Origin: JAEXOD01 sp043805435
GTDB lineage: Bacteria; Bacteroidota; Ignavibacteria; Ignavibacteriales; Melioribacteraceae
Length of the DNA stretch: 64,000 nucleotides
Direction: 5' to 3'
Assembly: GCA_043805435.1 (NCBI GenBank)
Contig: JAZDHY010000010.1
Coordinates: forward strand, 56,064-120,063
This document shows positions 18,001-25,954 of this stretch, in pieces. Under the pieces are notes generated by a model that was not told the origin of the DNA, made no database searches, and was given only the letters and a program-made list of their open reading frames with translations. Each line of letters begins with the position of its first letter. Within the stretch, counting starts at the first letter, position 1. The translations under genes were made by a program, and so were the position numbers.

Positions 18001-18690
18001 GACGATTTTGAAATATTTAATTTTCAAGAAAGAAGCAGTGAGGTGTCATCGCTTAAAGGCCGCTTGAAAAACATTGGCCCCGTTAATTTGCTTGCGTATT
18101 CCGAATATGAAGAAGAACGTGAACGAATGGAATTTTTAGTAAAACAGCGTGATGATTTGGTGAATTCGGAAAAAGATTTAATTAAAACAATTAAGGATAT
18201 AAACGAAACAGCCCAAAAATTATTTGTGGAAACATTTGAACAAATTAGAATTAATTTTAAAAAAATATTTCAAACTTTATTTGACCCCGGAGATGAGGCC
18301 GATTTAACATTGGAAGAAAACGTTGATCCTTTGGAAGGCAAAATTGAAATTATGGCTAAACCGAAAGGGAAAAGACCAACTTCTATTGAATTACTTTCCG
18401 GAGGTGAAAAAACCTTAACAGCTACCGCTTTGTTGTTTGCTATTTATCTGGTAAAACCAAGTCCGTTTTGTATTTTAGATGAGGTTGATGCTCCTTTAGA
18501 TGACGCAAACGTGGACCGCTTTACGCGCTTATTAAAAGAATTTAGCAACAATACACAATTTATTATTGTTACACATAATAAACGCACAATGGAAGCTTCG
18601 GAAAACATGTATGGAGTTACTATGCAAGAAGAAGGAATATCAAAACTTGTTGGCGTTCAATTTAATGAAGAAATAAATGTTGCATCTTGA
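15097..18690 (+). CDS. smc: Chromosome segregation protein SMC
   Basis: 1197-residue ATPase that organises and segregates the chromosome. N-terminal head with Walker A GPNGCGKT (31-38); long coiled coils (about 170-500 and 690-1010); hinge between them (about 515-670); C-terminal head with signature LLSGGEKTLTATALL (about 1099-1113) and Walker B CILDEVDAPLDDANVD. The start is a TTG at 15097, which gives the canonical MYLSKLEIFGFKSF; there is no ATG nearby and a GGTGG sits just upstream. The HAD phosphatase gene begins inside its last codons. Confidence 0.97.
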   Translation: MYLSKLEIFGFKSFANKTVVNFTKGITGIVGPNGCGKTNIVDAIRWSLGEQKSSTLRSDKMENVIFNGTRTKKPMGMSEVSLTLVNDNSVLPTEYNEVTITRRIFRSGESEYLLNKNLCRLKDITNLFMDTGMGTNAYSVIELKMIETILSNKTDERRKMFEEAAGVNKYKLRRRLALKKLEEIKGDLTRVNDIVSEVEKNVRSLERQAKKADQYNQIQTVLREKEIDLAEREFSLFNSQKIENTEQRDILNLEKDNIDLEIKTIEVELVKYRDRIIEVERKLREIQHKTSIETEKMHAIQNAISISQERIKSQERNLSRYSTEIEEFEIQLENTEFSIEDNIEQLVDLEKSITNRQEEIEELKNIVAEKKVSVETKRQFIKSESGKLISIEKNLSSEENKLSNLKSSLNRANNNIAKLNDNIQNVTTKIAKTVGFLEELDVAKQKATKRLHETEELYAEKTALKEGLEKQLSGLKENEIDYKSTLNALKDKISFISTLITNLDGVSKGVKVLIESKGWTEKDISLFADVGNTDEKYRPALESSLKFVLNNLLIENLDELNNAIDYLKKNELGKASFYLLNSNTTKKKTLFDRLDNIRSSKRKNRIEKEDGFLGWAINFVQAENQWLPYFTKVLKNTAMVDSLSAAIKLNQKYPGYNFTTIEGDIIYSNGIVEAGSLLNLDDSLFGRKLLLENLKNEYPVLNNKLELIREEIILVEAEIADIDLKVISEQGKFLENDITTLEKQIAQFEFEKTKAEEEVEKSHSQINEFVKESDGLDRQISELENTLISLRQEKTNIKSTAVELEHELKSLEENYTQTVTSYNQKMLELERTKGKIQNLKNDINRGQETKKNIITGIERRKKDINSAQEEISSNKNIVEEKEIDLEQVSYDRQILVNEEKKVEKDLNVIKQESATFETNLNKLRNNRQKTSDSIHAIDVKMSEISIRLENLINHIMEEYNVELIAKIFDDFEIFNFQERSSEVSSLKGRLKNIGPVNLLAYSEYEEERERMEFLVKQRDDLVNSEKDLIKTIKDINETAQKLFVETFEQIRINFKKIFQTLFDPGDEADLTLEENVDPLEGKIEIMAKPKGKRPTSIELLSGGEKTLTATALLFAIYLVKPSPFCILDEVDAPLDDANVDRFTRLLKEFSNNTQFIIVTHNKRTMEASENMYGVTMQEEGISKLVGVQFNEEINVAS

Positions 18691-19417
18691 TCAAGTAACC
18701 GGCGATACCAAATTTAACATTTTTGTTGATTTTGACGGTACTATTACAACACGTGATGTTGGTGAGGCTTTATTTTTGGAATTTGGAGATAAAGCTGAAG
18801 TTGATAGAATAATTAAATTGTGGATTGATAGAAAAATTAGTTCTTTTGAATCGTGGCAATTGTTTTGCAAAACCGTTAAAAATTTTGATGTTAACAGGTT
18901 TAACAAATTTTTAAGCCAAATTAATATTGACGAAACATTTAGAAAATTTGTGGATTATTGCGAAGAAAAAAAAATCAGTATTTGTATAGTAAGCGATGGA
19001 TTTGATATATATATTAAAAATATTTTAGAAAGAGAAAACCTTTTACATCTAAAAGTATTTTGTAACAAGATGAACATTGTTAATAATAGTTTAATACCGG
19101 AATTCCCTTATCCCGATGAGGAATGTAAAATTTGTGCAAATTGTAAACGGAATCATATAATTAACAATAGCGGCGATTTAGAATACAATATATATATTGG
19201 TGACGGACTTTCGGACACGTGTCCCGCACAATTTTGTGATTTGATTTTTGCTAAAAACTCGCTATTAAAATATTGTGAAATTAATAGAATTACATTTGCT
19301 CCTTTTAATAACTTTAACGATGTTATTGAAAAGTTGGAACTTCTAAAAAGCAAAAAAAGATTAAAAAAACGATTTCAGGCTTCATTAAAAAGAAATGAAG
19401 TGTATATTCAAGGATAA
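18677..19417 (+). CDS. HAD-family phosphatase, MtnX/phosphoserine-phosphatase-like
   Basis: 246 residues. HAD motif I is FVDFDGTITTRD (catalytic Asp pair), motif II lies in CIVSDGFD, and the distal motif is YIGDGLSDTCPA. The helical cap and a Cys pair in CKICANCKRNHI resemble the MtnX group, which dephosphorylates a methionine-salvage intermediate, but no other methionine-salvage gene is nearby; a general small-phosphoester hydrolase is equally possible. The ATG at 18677 overlaps the smc stop by 14 bp, so expression is coupled to smc. Confidence 0.75.
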   Translation: MLHLDQVTGDTKFNIFVDFDGTITTRDVGEALFLEFGDKAEVDRIIKLWIDRKISSFESWQLFCKTVKNFDVNRFNKFLSQINIDETFRKFVDYCEEKKISICIVSDGFDIYIKNILERENLLHLKVFCNKMNIVNNSLIPEFPYPDEECKICANCKRNHIINNSGDLEYNIYIGDGLSDTCPAQFCDLIFAKNSLLKYCEINRITFAPFNNFNDVIEKLELLKSKKRLKKRFQASLKRNEVYIQG

Positions 19418-19422
19418 AAATT

Positions 19423-20010
19423 ATGAGCAATTTTTCGTTAAAAGTATTTAAATATAGAAGTTATTCGCCACTGCCTTTTTTGTTATTAATGGTAATATTT
19501 CAACAGCCTACAATATTAACAATGTCGCTTGGTTTTGGATTAATACTATTGGGTGAATTTTTTAGACTATGGGGAGTATCATATGCCGGAAGTGAAACAA
19601 GAACTACCGGCGGAGTAGGGGGTACTTACCTTGTAATCAGCGGTCCTTATGCTTATGTACGTAATCCTTTATATTTAGGTAATATGCTTTTATATTGCGG
19701 AGTAGGCGTTATGTCTAATGCATTATTTCCTTATTTGGTTGTTGTTGCTTTTGCTTTTTTCTATTGGCAATATTGGGTAATTATAAATACGGAAGAAGAA
19801 TATTTAGTAAAAGCCTTTAGTGACAAGTATAACGATTACCGAAAATCGGTACCACGTTTGCTCCCTTCATTTTTCCCTTACCAAAATAAGGATGTGCAGC
19901 AGCCAAGCTATAATTTAAAAGCAGGTTTAAAATCCGAAAGTAGAACTTTACAGGCAATAAGCAGCGTTATTATAATTATAATAATATATTATGTTGTTAA
20001 AGCAATTTGA
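19423..20010 (+). CDS. Isoprenylcysteine carboxyl methyltransferase-like membrane protein
   Basis: 195 residues with about five membrane helices. It contains the ICMT/phospholipid-methyltransferase pattern GPYAYVRNPLYLGNML followed by EEEYLVKAFSDKYNDYRKSVPRLLP. Bacterial members of this superfamily are SAM-dependent methyltransferases of mostly unknown substrate; a lipid substrate would fit the adjoining lipid A genes but is not shown. Five bases separate it from the HAD gene, and its TGA overlaps the possible TTG start of lpxB. Confidence 0.75.
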   Translation: MSNFSLKVFKYRSYSPLPFLLLMVIFQQPTILTMSLGFGLILLGEFFRLWGVSYAGSETRTTGGVGGTYLVISGPYAYVRNPLYLGNMLLYCGVGVMSNALFPYLVVVAFAFFYWQYWVIINTEEEYLVKAFSDKYNDYRKSVPRLLPSFFPYQNKDVQQPSYNLKAGLKSESRTLQAISSVIIIIIIYYVVKAI

Positions 20011-21152
20011 ATAATAGAATAATGATAATAGCGGGGGAAGCTTCCGGCGATTTGCATGGAGCCGCCCTTATGTCGGAGTATCAAAAATTAATTCCCGCTG
20101 CGGAGTTTTACGGTATTGGTGGTGATAATATGATTAATGCAGGTCTAAAACAAAGCTACCATATAAATAATATGGCGTTTCTTGGTTTTACCGAAGTTGT
20201 TAAACATTTGCCGTTTATTAGAAAAGTTAGAGCAGATTTGATTAGTACTGTTACTGAAAAAAATATTAAAACTATTGTATTAATTGATTATCCCGGTTTT
20301 AATTTGAATTTTGCCGCAAAAATAAAAAAACTTGGTGTAACAATTATTTATTATATCCCTCCGCAGTTATGGGCGTGGGGTGTAGGACGAATAAAAAAAA
20401 TAAAAAAGCTTATTGATAAAGTAATTGTTGTTTTTCCTTTTGAAAAAGATTTTTATGAAACCCATAATGTTAATGTTTCTTGTGTCGGTCATCCTTTAAT
20501 TGAAAGAATTAACGATTATAATTTTGTTGATAAAAAGGAATTTTATACTAAAAACAATTTGGATATAAATAAAAATATTTTGTTAATTATGCCGGGAAGC
20601 AGATTGCAGGAAATTGAAAAAATATTCCCCGAAACAATTAGTGCGGCATCAAAAATTTCTAAATTGTTTAATATGCAGATTGTTGTAGCCTGTTCTTCAA
20701 ACATGGATGAGAATTTGTTTTCCTCATTTAAGGGGGAAAATGATTTTACTATAATTAAGGGATATACCTACGAGCTGTTAAAATATTCTTATTTTGGTAT
20801 TATTAAATCCGGTACATCTACTATTGAAACGGCCTTATTTGAACTTCCTTTTATTGTTGTTTATTCAACAAGTGCCATAACTTATGCAATGGGAAAATTA
20901 TTAATAAAAATAAAAAATATTGCAATGGTTAATATTGTTGCCGGAGAAAATTTAGTTTACGAACTGATTCAAAAAGATGTTAACAAAAAAAATATTATTG
21001 CAAAATGTTCGTATTTTTTAGAAAACGAAGATAATTATTCAAACTTAAAAAATAAATTAAGCGGGTTGAAGCATTTGTTGGGAAATTCCGGTGCTTCGAC
21101 TAAAGCAGCAAAAATTATTTACAATATAGTAAATGGAACTAAAAAAAATTAA
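20007..21152 (+). CDS. lpxB: Lipid-A-disaccharide synthase
   Basis: 381 residues. Condenses UDP-2,3-diacylglucosamine with lipid X to give the lipid A disaccharide. Diagnostic motifs: IIAGEASGDLHGAAL at the N-terminus, FYGIGGDNMINAG, IDYPGFNLNFA, YYIPPQLWAWGVGRIKKIKK, LIMPGSRLQEIEK and KSGTSTIETALF. The start is either the TTG at 20007, overlapping the preceding stop as TTGA, or the ATG at 20022; the TTG fits coupled translation. It is followed by an overlapping acyltransferase-like gene and lpxK, forming a lipid A cluster. Confidence 0.95.
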   Translation: MNNRIMIIAGEASGDLHGAALMSEYQKLIPAAEFYGIGGDNMINAGLKQSYHINNMAFLGFTEVVKHLPFIRKVRADLISTVTEKNIKTIVLIDYPGFNLNFAAKIKKLGVTIIYYIPPQLWAWGVGRIKKIKKLIDKVIVVFPFEKDFYETHNVNVSCVGHPLIERINDYNFVDKKEFYTKNNLDINKNILLIMPGSRLQEIEKIFPETISAASKISKLFNMQIVVACSSNMDENLFSSFKGENDFTIIKGYTYELLKYSYFGIIKSGTSTIETALFELPFIVVYSTSAITYAMGKLLIKIKNIAMVNIVAGENLVYELIQKDVNKKNIIAKCSYFLENEDNYSNLKNKLSGLKHLLGNSGASTKAAKIIYNIVNGTKKN

Positions 21153-21786
21153 ACAAAATACTTTACGCTTTATAGGTAATTTGTTTTTATATAATAGTAT
21201 TAATATGTTATGTAAAACATTAACCTTAAGCTGCAAAATGCCGGAAGCAACAAAGCAGTTGTTTGCAAATAACAGCAGCAGTGTTATTGCATTTTGGCAT
21301 GGTACAATGTTAGTTCCATGGTACCTCCACCGTAATAAAAATGTTGCTGCTTTGGTAAGTACAAGCAAAGATGGGGAATTATTAACTAAGGTTTTAGACA
21401 AATGGGGTTATGTATTACAACGTGGTTCGTCTAACAAAAACGGAAAAGAAGCCCTTGAAATACTTGTTGAAAAAGCTAAAAATAATTATTCAATAGCAAT
21501 AACCCCCGACGGCCCAAAAGGACCTGCAAAAGAATTTAAAGCCGGGGCGGTAGTTGTTGCAAAAAAGTCAGGATTACCCCTAATTTTAGTTGGGATAAAT
21601 AATAAAGACAAATACACTTTAAGCAGCTGGGATAAATTTGAAATACCAAAATTGTTTTCAAAAGTTTTTATATCCTATTCGGAACCAATATATATAAACA
21701 GTACTATAAGTTATGAGAATACTTCACAACTTATAACAGAATGTAGTGCTAAGTTAAACGAACTACAATTATTAGCAGAAAATTAA
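21133..21786 (+). CDS. DUF374 lysophospholipid acyltransferase-like protein
   Basis: 217 residues. Has the DUF374 pattern: SVIAFWHGTMLVPWYL (HxxxxxP-type acyltransferase motif), STSKDGELLTKVLDKWGY, RGSSNKNGKEALE and ITPDGPKGPAKEFKAGAV. The family belongs to the LPLAT acyltransferases and is repeatedly found next to lipid A genes. It overlaps lpxB by 20 bp and ends 1 bp before lpxK, so a role in acylating a lipid A precursor is a reasonable inference; the substrate is not known. Confidence 0.85.
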   Translation: MELKKIKQNTLRFIGNLFLYNSINMLCKTLTLSCKMPEATKQLFANNSSSVIAFWHGTMLVPWYLHRNKNVAALVSTSKDGELLTKVLDKWGYVLQRGSSNKNGKEALEILVEKAKNNYSIAITPDGPKGPAKEFKAGAVVVAKKSGLPLILVGINNKDKYTLSSWDKFEIPKLFSKVFISYSEPIYINSTISYENTSQLITECSAKLNELQLLAEN

Positions 21787-21787
21787 T

Positions 21788-22840
21788 ATGATTTTATCAC
21801 GATTATTATTATACCCAATATCAATAATATATTCCCTAGTTATTAAGGTTAGAAATATATTATTTAATAAGGGTTTATTTAAAGCCGTAAAAGTTTCTGC
21901 TAATGTAATATCAATAGGTAATATAACCGTTGGCGGTTCAGGAAAAACTCCTACAGTAATTTATATGATAGAACTACTGAAATCGATGGGTATTAAAACC
22001 GGAGTGCTAAGCCGCGGATACCGAAGAAAGACTAAAGGATATTTGTTTGTAAGTGACGGTAATAAAATATTTGCTAATGTTGCAGATGCCGGAGATGAAA
22101 TATATTTAGCTGCCGAAGAATGTAAAGTGCCGGCCGCTGTTTGTGAAAAACGCGTTGAAGGAGCACAAAAATTAATTAAGGATGCTAAAGTAGAAGCGAT
22201 TATACTTGATGACGCTTATCAGCACAGATGGATTTATCGGGATCTAAATGTTCTTATTTTTGATCAAAGGTTTTTAGTTGTGTCAAAAGAAAATCAACAA
22301 CAAATGCTGCCAATGGGACTGATGCGAGAACCATTTAAGGAATGTAAAAGGGCAGATGTTATACTGATTAATAGAAAATTTTCCCCACATAAAGAAATTC
22401 CTGTTAAAATAAGTAAAAATTTTGGAGATAAACCCGTTTTTTATGTTGGATACAAAGCTAATTCTTTTGTTGATATTAAAAACCATACTCATTATAAACT
22501 AGATGATTTTATCGGTCAAAAAAGTCTTGTTGTTTGCGGTATTGCAAAACCTCATTCGTTTTTATCGGTGTTGGAAAATAACAAGATTGATATAAGTAAT
22601 AAATTATTATTCACCGACCATAAAGATTATGAGTCAAAAGAGATTAGTCTGATTAGAAAAAAATTTTACGATACAAATTCCAACTCGGTAATTACTACAC
22701 AAAAGGATGCTGTAAAGTTAAAAAAGTATTCTAAGGAACTTGATGATATAGATATTTATTATTTAAAAATAGAATTAATACCTGAAGAGAAAGAAAAATT
22801 TGAAAAACTTATATTAAATAAATTAAACAGAAAAAAATGA
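21788..22840 (+). CDS. lpxK: Tetraacyldisaccharide 4'-kinase
   Basis: 350 residues. Phosphorylates the 4' position of the lipid A disaccharide at the inner membrane. An N-terminal hydrophobic anchor precedes the P-loop GNITVGGSGKTPT (Walker A at 49-54), SRGYRRKTKG, AGDEIYLAAEECKVP and ILDDAYQHRWIYRDLNVLIFD, all typical of LpxK. It starts one base after the acyltransferase stop. The next gene, ppdK, has its own strong Shine-Dalgarno site 45 bp further on. Confidence 0.94.
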   Translation: MILSRLLLYPISIIYSLVIKVRNILFNKGLFKAVKVSANVISIGNITVGGSGKTPTVIYMIELLKSMGIKTGVLSRGYRRKTKGYLFVSDGNKIFANVADAGDEIYLAAEECKVPAAVCEKRVEGAQKLIKDAKVEAIILDDAYQHRWIYRDLNVLIFDQRFLVVSKENQQQMLPMGLMREPFKECKRADVILINRKFSPHKEIPVKISKNFGDKPVFYVGYKANSFVDIKNHTHYKLDDFIGQKSLVVCGIAKPHSFLSVLENNKIDISNKLLFTDHKDYESKEISLIRKKFYDTNSNSVITTQKDAVKLKKYSKELDDIDIYYLKIELIPEEKEKFEKLILNKLNRKK

Positions 22841-22885
22841 AAATCAATAAACAAAATCAATTATTCACATTTGGAGGAATATTAA

Positions 22886-25789
22886 ATGGCTAACGCAGCC
22901 CCAAAGTATGTTTATTTTTTCGGTGGTAAAAAAGCTGATGGTAAAGCAGAAATGAAAAATCTATTAGGCGGAAAAGGTGCAAACCTTGCCGAAATGGTCA
23001 ACATCGGCTTACCTGTTCCGGCAGGTTTTTCTATTACTACCGAAGTTTGTACTTATTTTTATGGAAACAAACAAAAATATCCTAAAGAATTAGAAGTTCA
23101 AGTATTAGCATCTTTGAAAAAAGTTGAAAAAGAAATGGGCGCAAAATTTGGCGATGTAAAAAATCCATTATTAGTTTCAGTACGCAGCGGTGCCCGTGCA
23201 TCAATGCCGGGTATGATGGATACAATATTAAACTTAGGTTTAAATGATAAAACTGTTGAAGGTTTAATTGAAAAAACGAAAAACCCAAGATTTGCATACG
23301 ATTCGTATCGTCGTTTTGTAGCTATGTACGGTGATGTAGTATTAGGCTTAAAACCCGAAACAAAACACGATGAAGATCCGTTTGAAGAAATTTTGGAAGC
23401 AAAGAAAAAAGAATTAAATATTACAAAAGATACTGAATTTACTGCCGAAGACTTAAAAGATTTAGTAAAATCTTTTAAAGCTATCATCAAAAAGAAATTA
23501 GGTATCGATTTTCCCGAAGATCCAATGAAACAATTATGGGGTGCCGTTGGTGCCGTATTTAGTTCATGGATGAATGAAAGAGCTATTGTTTACAGAAGAT
23601 TAAACAATATTCCTGCCGAATGGGGAACTGCTGTAAGCGTTCAATCGATGGTATTTGGAAATATGGGTGAAGATTCAGGTACAGGTGTTGCCTTCACACG
23701 TGACGCTGCATCGGGCGAAAATTATTTTTATGGCGAATATTTATTTAACGCTCAGGGTGAAGATGTTGTTGCCGGTACACGTACTCCGCTTTTAATTTCA
23801 CATTTACAAAAAGACAATCCAAAAATCTACAAAGAATTAATTGACGTTCGTAAAAAATTAGAACAACATTATAAAGAAATGATGGATATCGAATTTACGA
23901 TTCAACAAGGCAGATTATGGATGTTACAGTGCCGAGTAGGTAAACGTACAGGTTTTGCAGCTATTAAAATTGCTGTTGATATGGTACGCGAAAAACTTAT
24001 CAGCAAAGAAGAAGCTTTAAGCCGCATAGATCCTGACCAGTTGAATCAATTATTACGTCCTATTTTTGATCCAAAAGAAAAAGCACAAGCAATAAGCAAA
24101 GGTTTATTATTGGCTAAAGGATTAAATGCAGGTCCGGGTGCAGCAAGTGGTAAAGTCGCTTTTAGTGCTCAAGAAGCAGAAGAAATGGCTGCAAGAGGCG
24201 AAAAATGCGTTCTTGTGCGAATTGAAACTTCACCTGAAGATATTAAAGGTATGAATGCTTCGGAAGGTATTTTAACAGCACGCGGCGGAATGACATCTCA
24301 TGCAGCATTAGTTGCTCGTCAAATGGGAAAAGTATGCGTAGCCGGTTGCGGTAAATTAAATATCGATTATAAAAAAGGCGAAATGAGAGCCGAAGGTACA
24401 GACTTTGTAATTAAAGAAGGCGATTATATTTCTATTGATGGTTCTACAGGTGAAGTTCTTGTTGGTAAATTATTAACAAAACCATCAGAAGTTATTCAAG
24501 TGCTTATTACAAAAGAAATGACCGCAAAACAATCTAAAGTGTACCAAACATACAAAGATTTAATGACTTGGGCAGATTCGTTTAGAAAATTAAAAGTACG
24601 TACAAATGCAGATCAGCCGGATCAAGCATCGGCAGCAATAGCTTTTGGCGCAGAAGGTATTGGATTATGCAGAACCGAACATATGTTCTTTGGCGGCGAT
24701 AGAATTCTTTATGTACGCGAAATGATTTTAAGCGATACGGAAGAAGGAAGAAAAGGTGCTTTAGCAAAATTACTTCCATATCAACGTGAAGATTTTGCCG
24801 GAATATTTAAAGCTATGGCAGGAAAACCTGTTACAATTAGAACTTTAGATCCTCCATTGCACGAATTTTTACCTCACGAAGTAAAAGAACAGGAAGAAGT
24901 TGCTATATTATTAGGAATCACACAACATAAAGTAGCTGAAAAAATTGAGGCATTAAAAGAATTTAACCCTATGTTAGGTTTCCGTGGATGCCGTTTAGGT
25001 ATTAGCTATCCTGAAATTACAGAAATGCAGGCACGCGCTATTTTTGAAGCTGCATGTGACGTAGCTAAAAAAGGTCTTAAAGTTATTCCTGAAATCATGA
25101 TTCCGTTAGTGAGCCATGTTGAAGAATTAAAACTTCAGGAAAAAATAGTACGTACAGTTGCCGAACAAGTATTTAAAGAAAAGAAAAGAAAAATACCTTA
25201 TTTAGTTGGTACAATGATTGAATTACCAAGAGCATGCGTAACAGCAGATGAAATTGCGAAAGTTGCAGAATTCTTTAGCTTTGGTACAAACGATTTAACA
25301 CAAACCACCTTTGGTCTTTCACGCGATGATGCCGGTAAATTCCTGCCATTGTATGTTGAAAAAGATATTTTACCACGCGATCCGTTTGAAAGTATAGATA
25401 TTAACGGTGTTGGTAAATTGTTGGAAATGGGTACAACACTTGGTCGCAAAACAAAACCAGACTTAAAAGTTGGTATTTGCGGCGAACATGGCGGCGAACC
25501 TGCTTCTGTTGAATTTTGCCATAGAACAGGGTTGAACTATGTAAGTTGTTCACCATACCGAGTGCCTATTGCAAGATTGGCAGCAGCACGTGCAGCTTTA
25601 AAAGACTTAAAAAAACCGGCTGCAAAAGCAGTTCCTGCTAAAAAAGCGGTTGTAAAAAGCACACCTGCTGTAAAAGCAGCACCTGCCAAAAAAGCAGTTG
25701 TTAAAAGTACTCCTGCTGTAAAAGCAGCACCTGCCAAAAAAGCAGTTGTAAAAGCAGCACCGGCAAAAAATGTTTCAAAAAGGAAATAA
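22886..25789 (+). CDS. ppdK: Pyruvate, phosphate dikinase with histone H1-like C-terminal tail
   Basis: 967 residues. Interconverts pyruvate + ATP + Pi and PEP + AMP + PPi. N-terminal ATP-grasp domain (FGGKKADG, LLGGKGANLAEM, VSVRSGARASMPGMMDTILN), swivelling phosphohistidine domain (GGMTSHAALVARQMGK, about 470) and C-terminal PEP/pyruvate TIM barrel (GTMIELPRAC, FSFGTNDLTQ, GICGEHGGEPAS with the catalytic Cys). The core ends near residue 908. The last 55 or so residues are an unusual Lys/Ala/Pro/Val tail made of a 16-residue unit. A strong GGAGG ribosome site precedes the ATG at 22886, unlike most genes here, suggesting high expression. Confidence 0.96.
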   Translation: MANAAPKYVYFFGGKKADGKAEMKNLLGGKGANLAEMVNIGLPVPAGFSITTEVCTYFYGNKQKYPKELEVQVLASLKKVEKEMGAKFGDVKNPLLVSVRSGARASMPGMMDTILNLGLNDKTVEGLIEKTKNPRFAYDSYRRFVAMYGDVVLGLKPETKHDEDPFEEILEAKKKELNITKDTEFTAEDLKDLVKSFKAIIKKKLGIDFPEDPMKQLWGAVGAVFSSWMNERAIVYRRLNNIPAEWGTAVSVQSMVFGNMGEDSGTGVAFTRDAASGENYFYGEYLFNAQGEDVVAGTRTPLLISHLQKDNPKIYKELIDVRKKLEQHYKEMMDIEFTIQQGRLWMLQCRVGKRTGFAAIKIAVDMVREKLISKEEALSRIDPDQLNQLLRPIFDPKEKAQAISKGLLLAKGLNAGPGAASGKVAFSAQEAEEMAARGEKCVLVRIETSPEDIKGMNASEGILTARGGMTSHAALVARQMGKVCVAGCGKLNIDYKKGEMRAEGTDFVIKEGDYISIDGSTGEVLVGKLLTKPSEVIQVLITKEMTAKQSKVYQTYKDLMTWADSFRKLKVRTNADQPDQASAAIAFGAEGIGLCRTEHMFFGGDRILYVREMILSDTEEGRKGALAKLLPYQREDFAGIFKAMAGKPVTIRTLDPPLHEFLPHEVKEQEEVAILLGITQHKVAEKIEALKEFNPMLGFRGCRLGISYPEITEMQARAIFEAACDVAKKGLKVIPEIMIPLVSHVEELKLQEKIVRTVAEQVFKEKKRKIPYLVGTMIELPRACVTADEIAKVAEFFSFGTNDLTQTTFGLSRDDAGKFLPLYVEKDILPRDPFESIDINGVGKLLEMGTTLGRKTKPDLKVGICGEHGGEPASVEFCHRTGLNYVSCSPYRVPIARLAAARAALKDLKKPAAKAVPAKKAVVKSTPAVKAAPAKKAVVKSTPAVKAAPAKKAVVKAAPAKNVSKRK
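25640..25770 (+). repeat. In-frame 48-bp tandem repeat encoding the PPDK tail
   Basis: Two near-identical 48-bp units at 25640-25687 and 25688-25735 and a shortened third from 25736. Each encodes KKAVVKSTPAVKAAPA. The repeat is in frame and resembles histone H1/HU-like Lys-Ala-Pro tails. Confidence 0.85.
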
Positions 25790-25808
25790 TTTTTGCAGAT
25801 TTTTATTA

Positions 25809-25841
25809 ATTGCAGGGATTTAAAAACCCCTGCAGTTTTAA
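25809..25841 (+). terminator. Intrinsic terminator after ppdK
   Basis: Stem TGCAGGG (25811-25817) / CCCTGCA (25828-25834) with an A/T-rich loop, followed by GTTTTAATTTATATTT. It lies 20 bp after the ppdK stop. Confidence 0.7.
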
Positions 25842-25954
25842 TTTATATTTAATTTTTTTAAGTTGTGTATTTACATTAAAAATGAACCTAATCAATTAAT
25901 TGAAAGTTTTTACTGTAATTAGAGTAACAGACGTTATTGTAATACGGAGAACAA

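Noticed and set aside
25640..25770. Possible CRISPR-like or satellite repeat
   Set aside because: The 48-bp units are in frame inside the ppdK coding sequence, lack variable spacers and encode a regular Lys/Ala/Pro tail.
25841..25954. Riboswitch (preQ1 type) upstream of queA
   Set aside because: No aptamer-like conserved segment or pseudoknot could be drawn; the stretch is A/T-rich and featureless.
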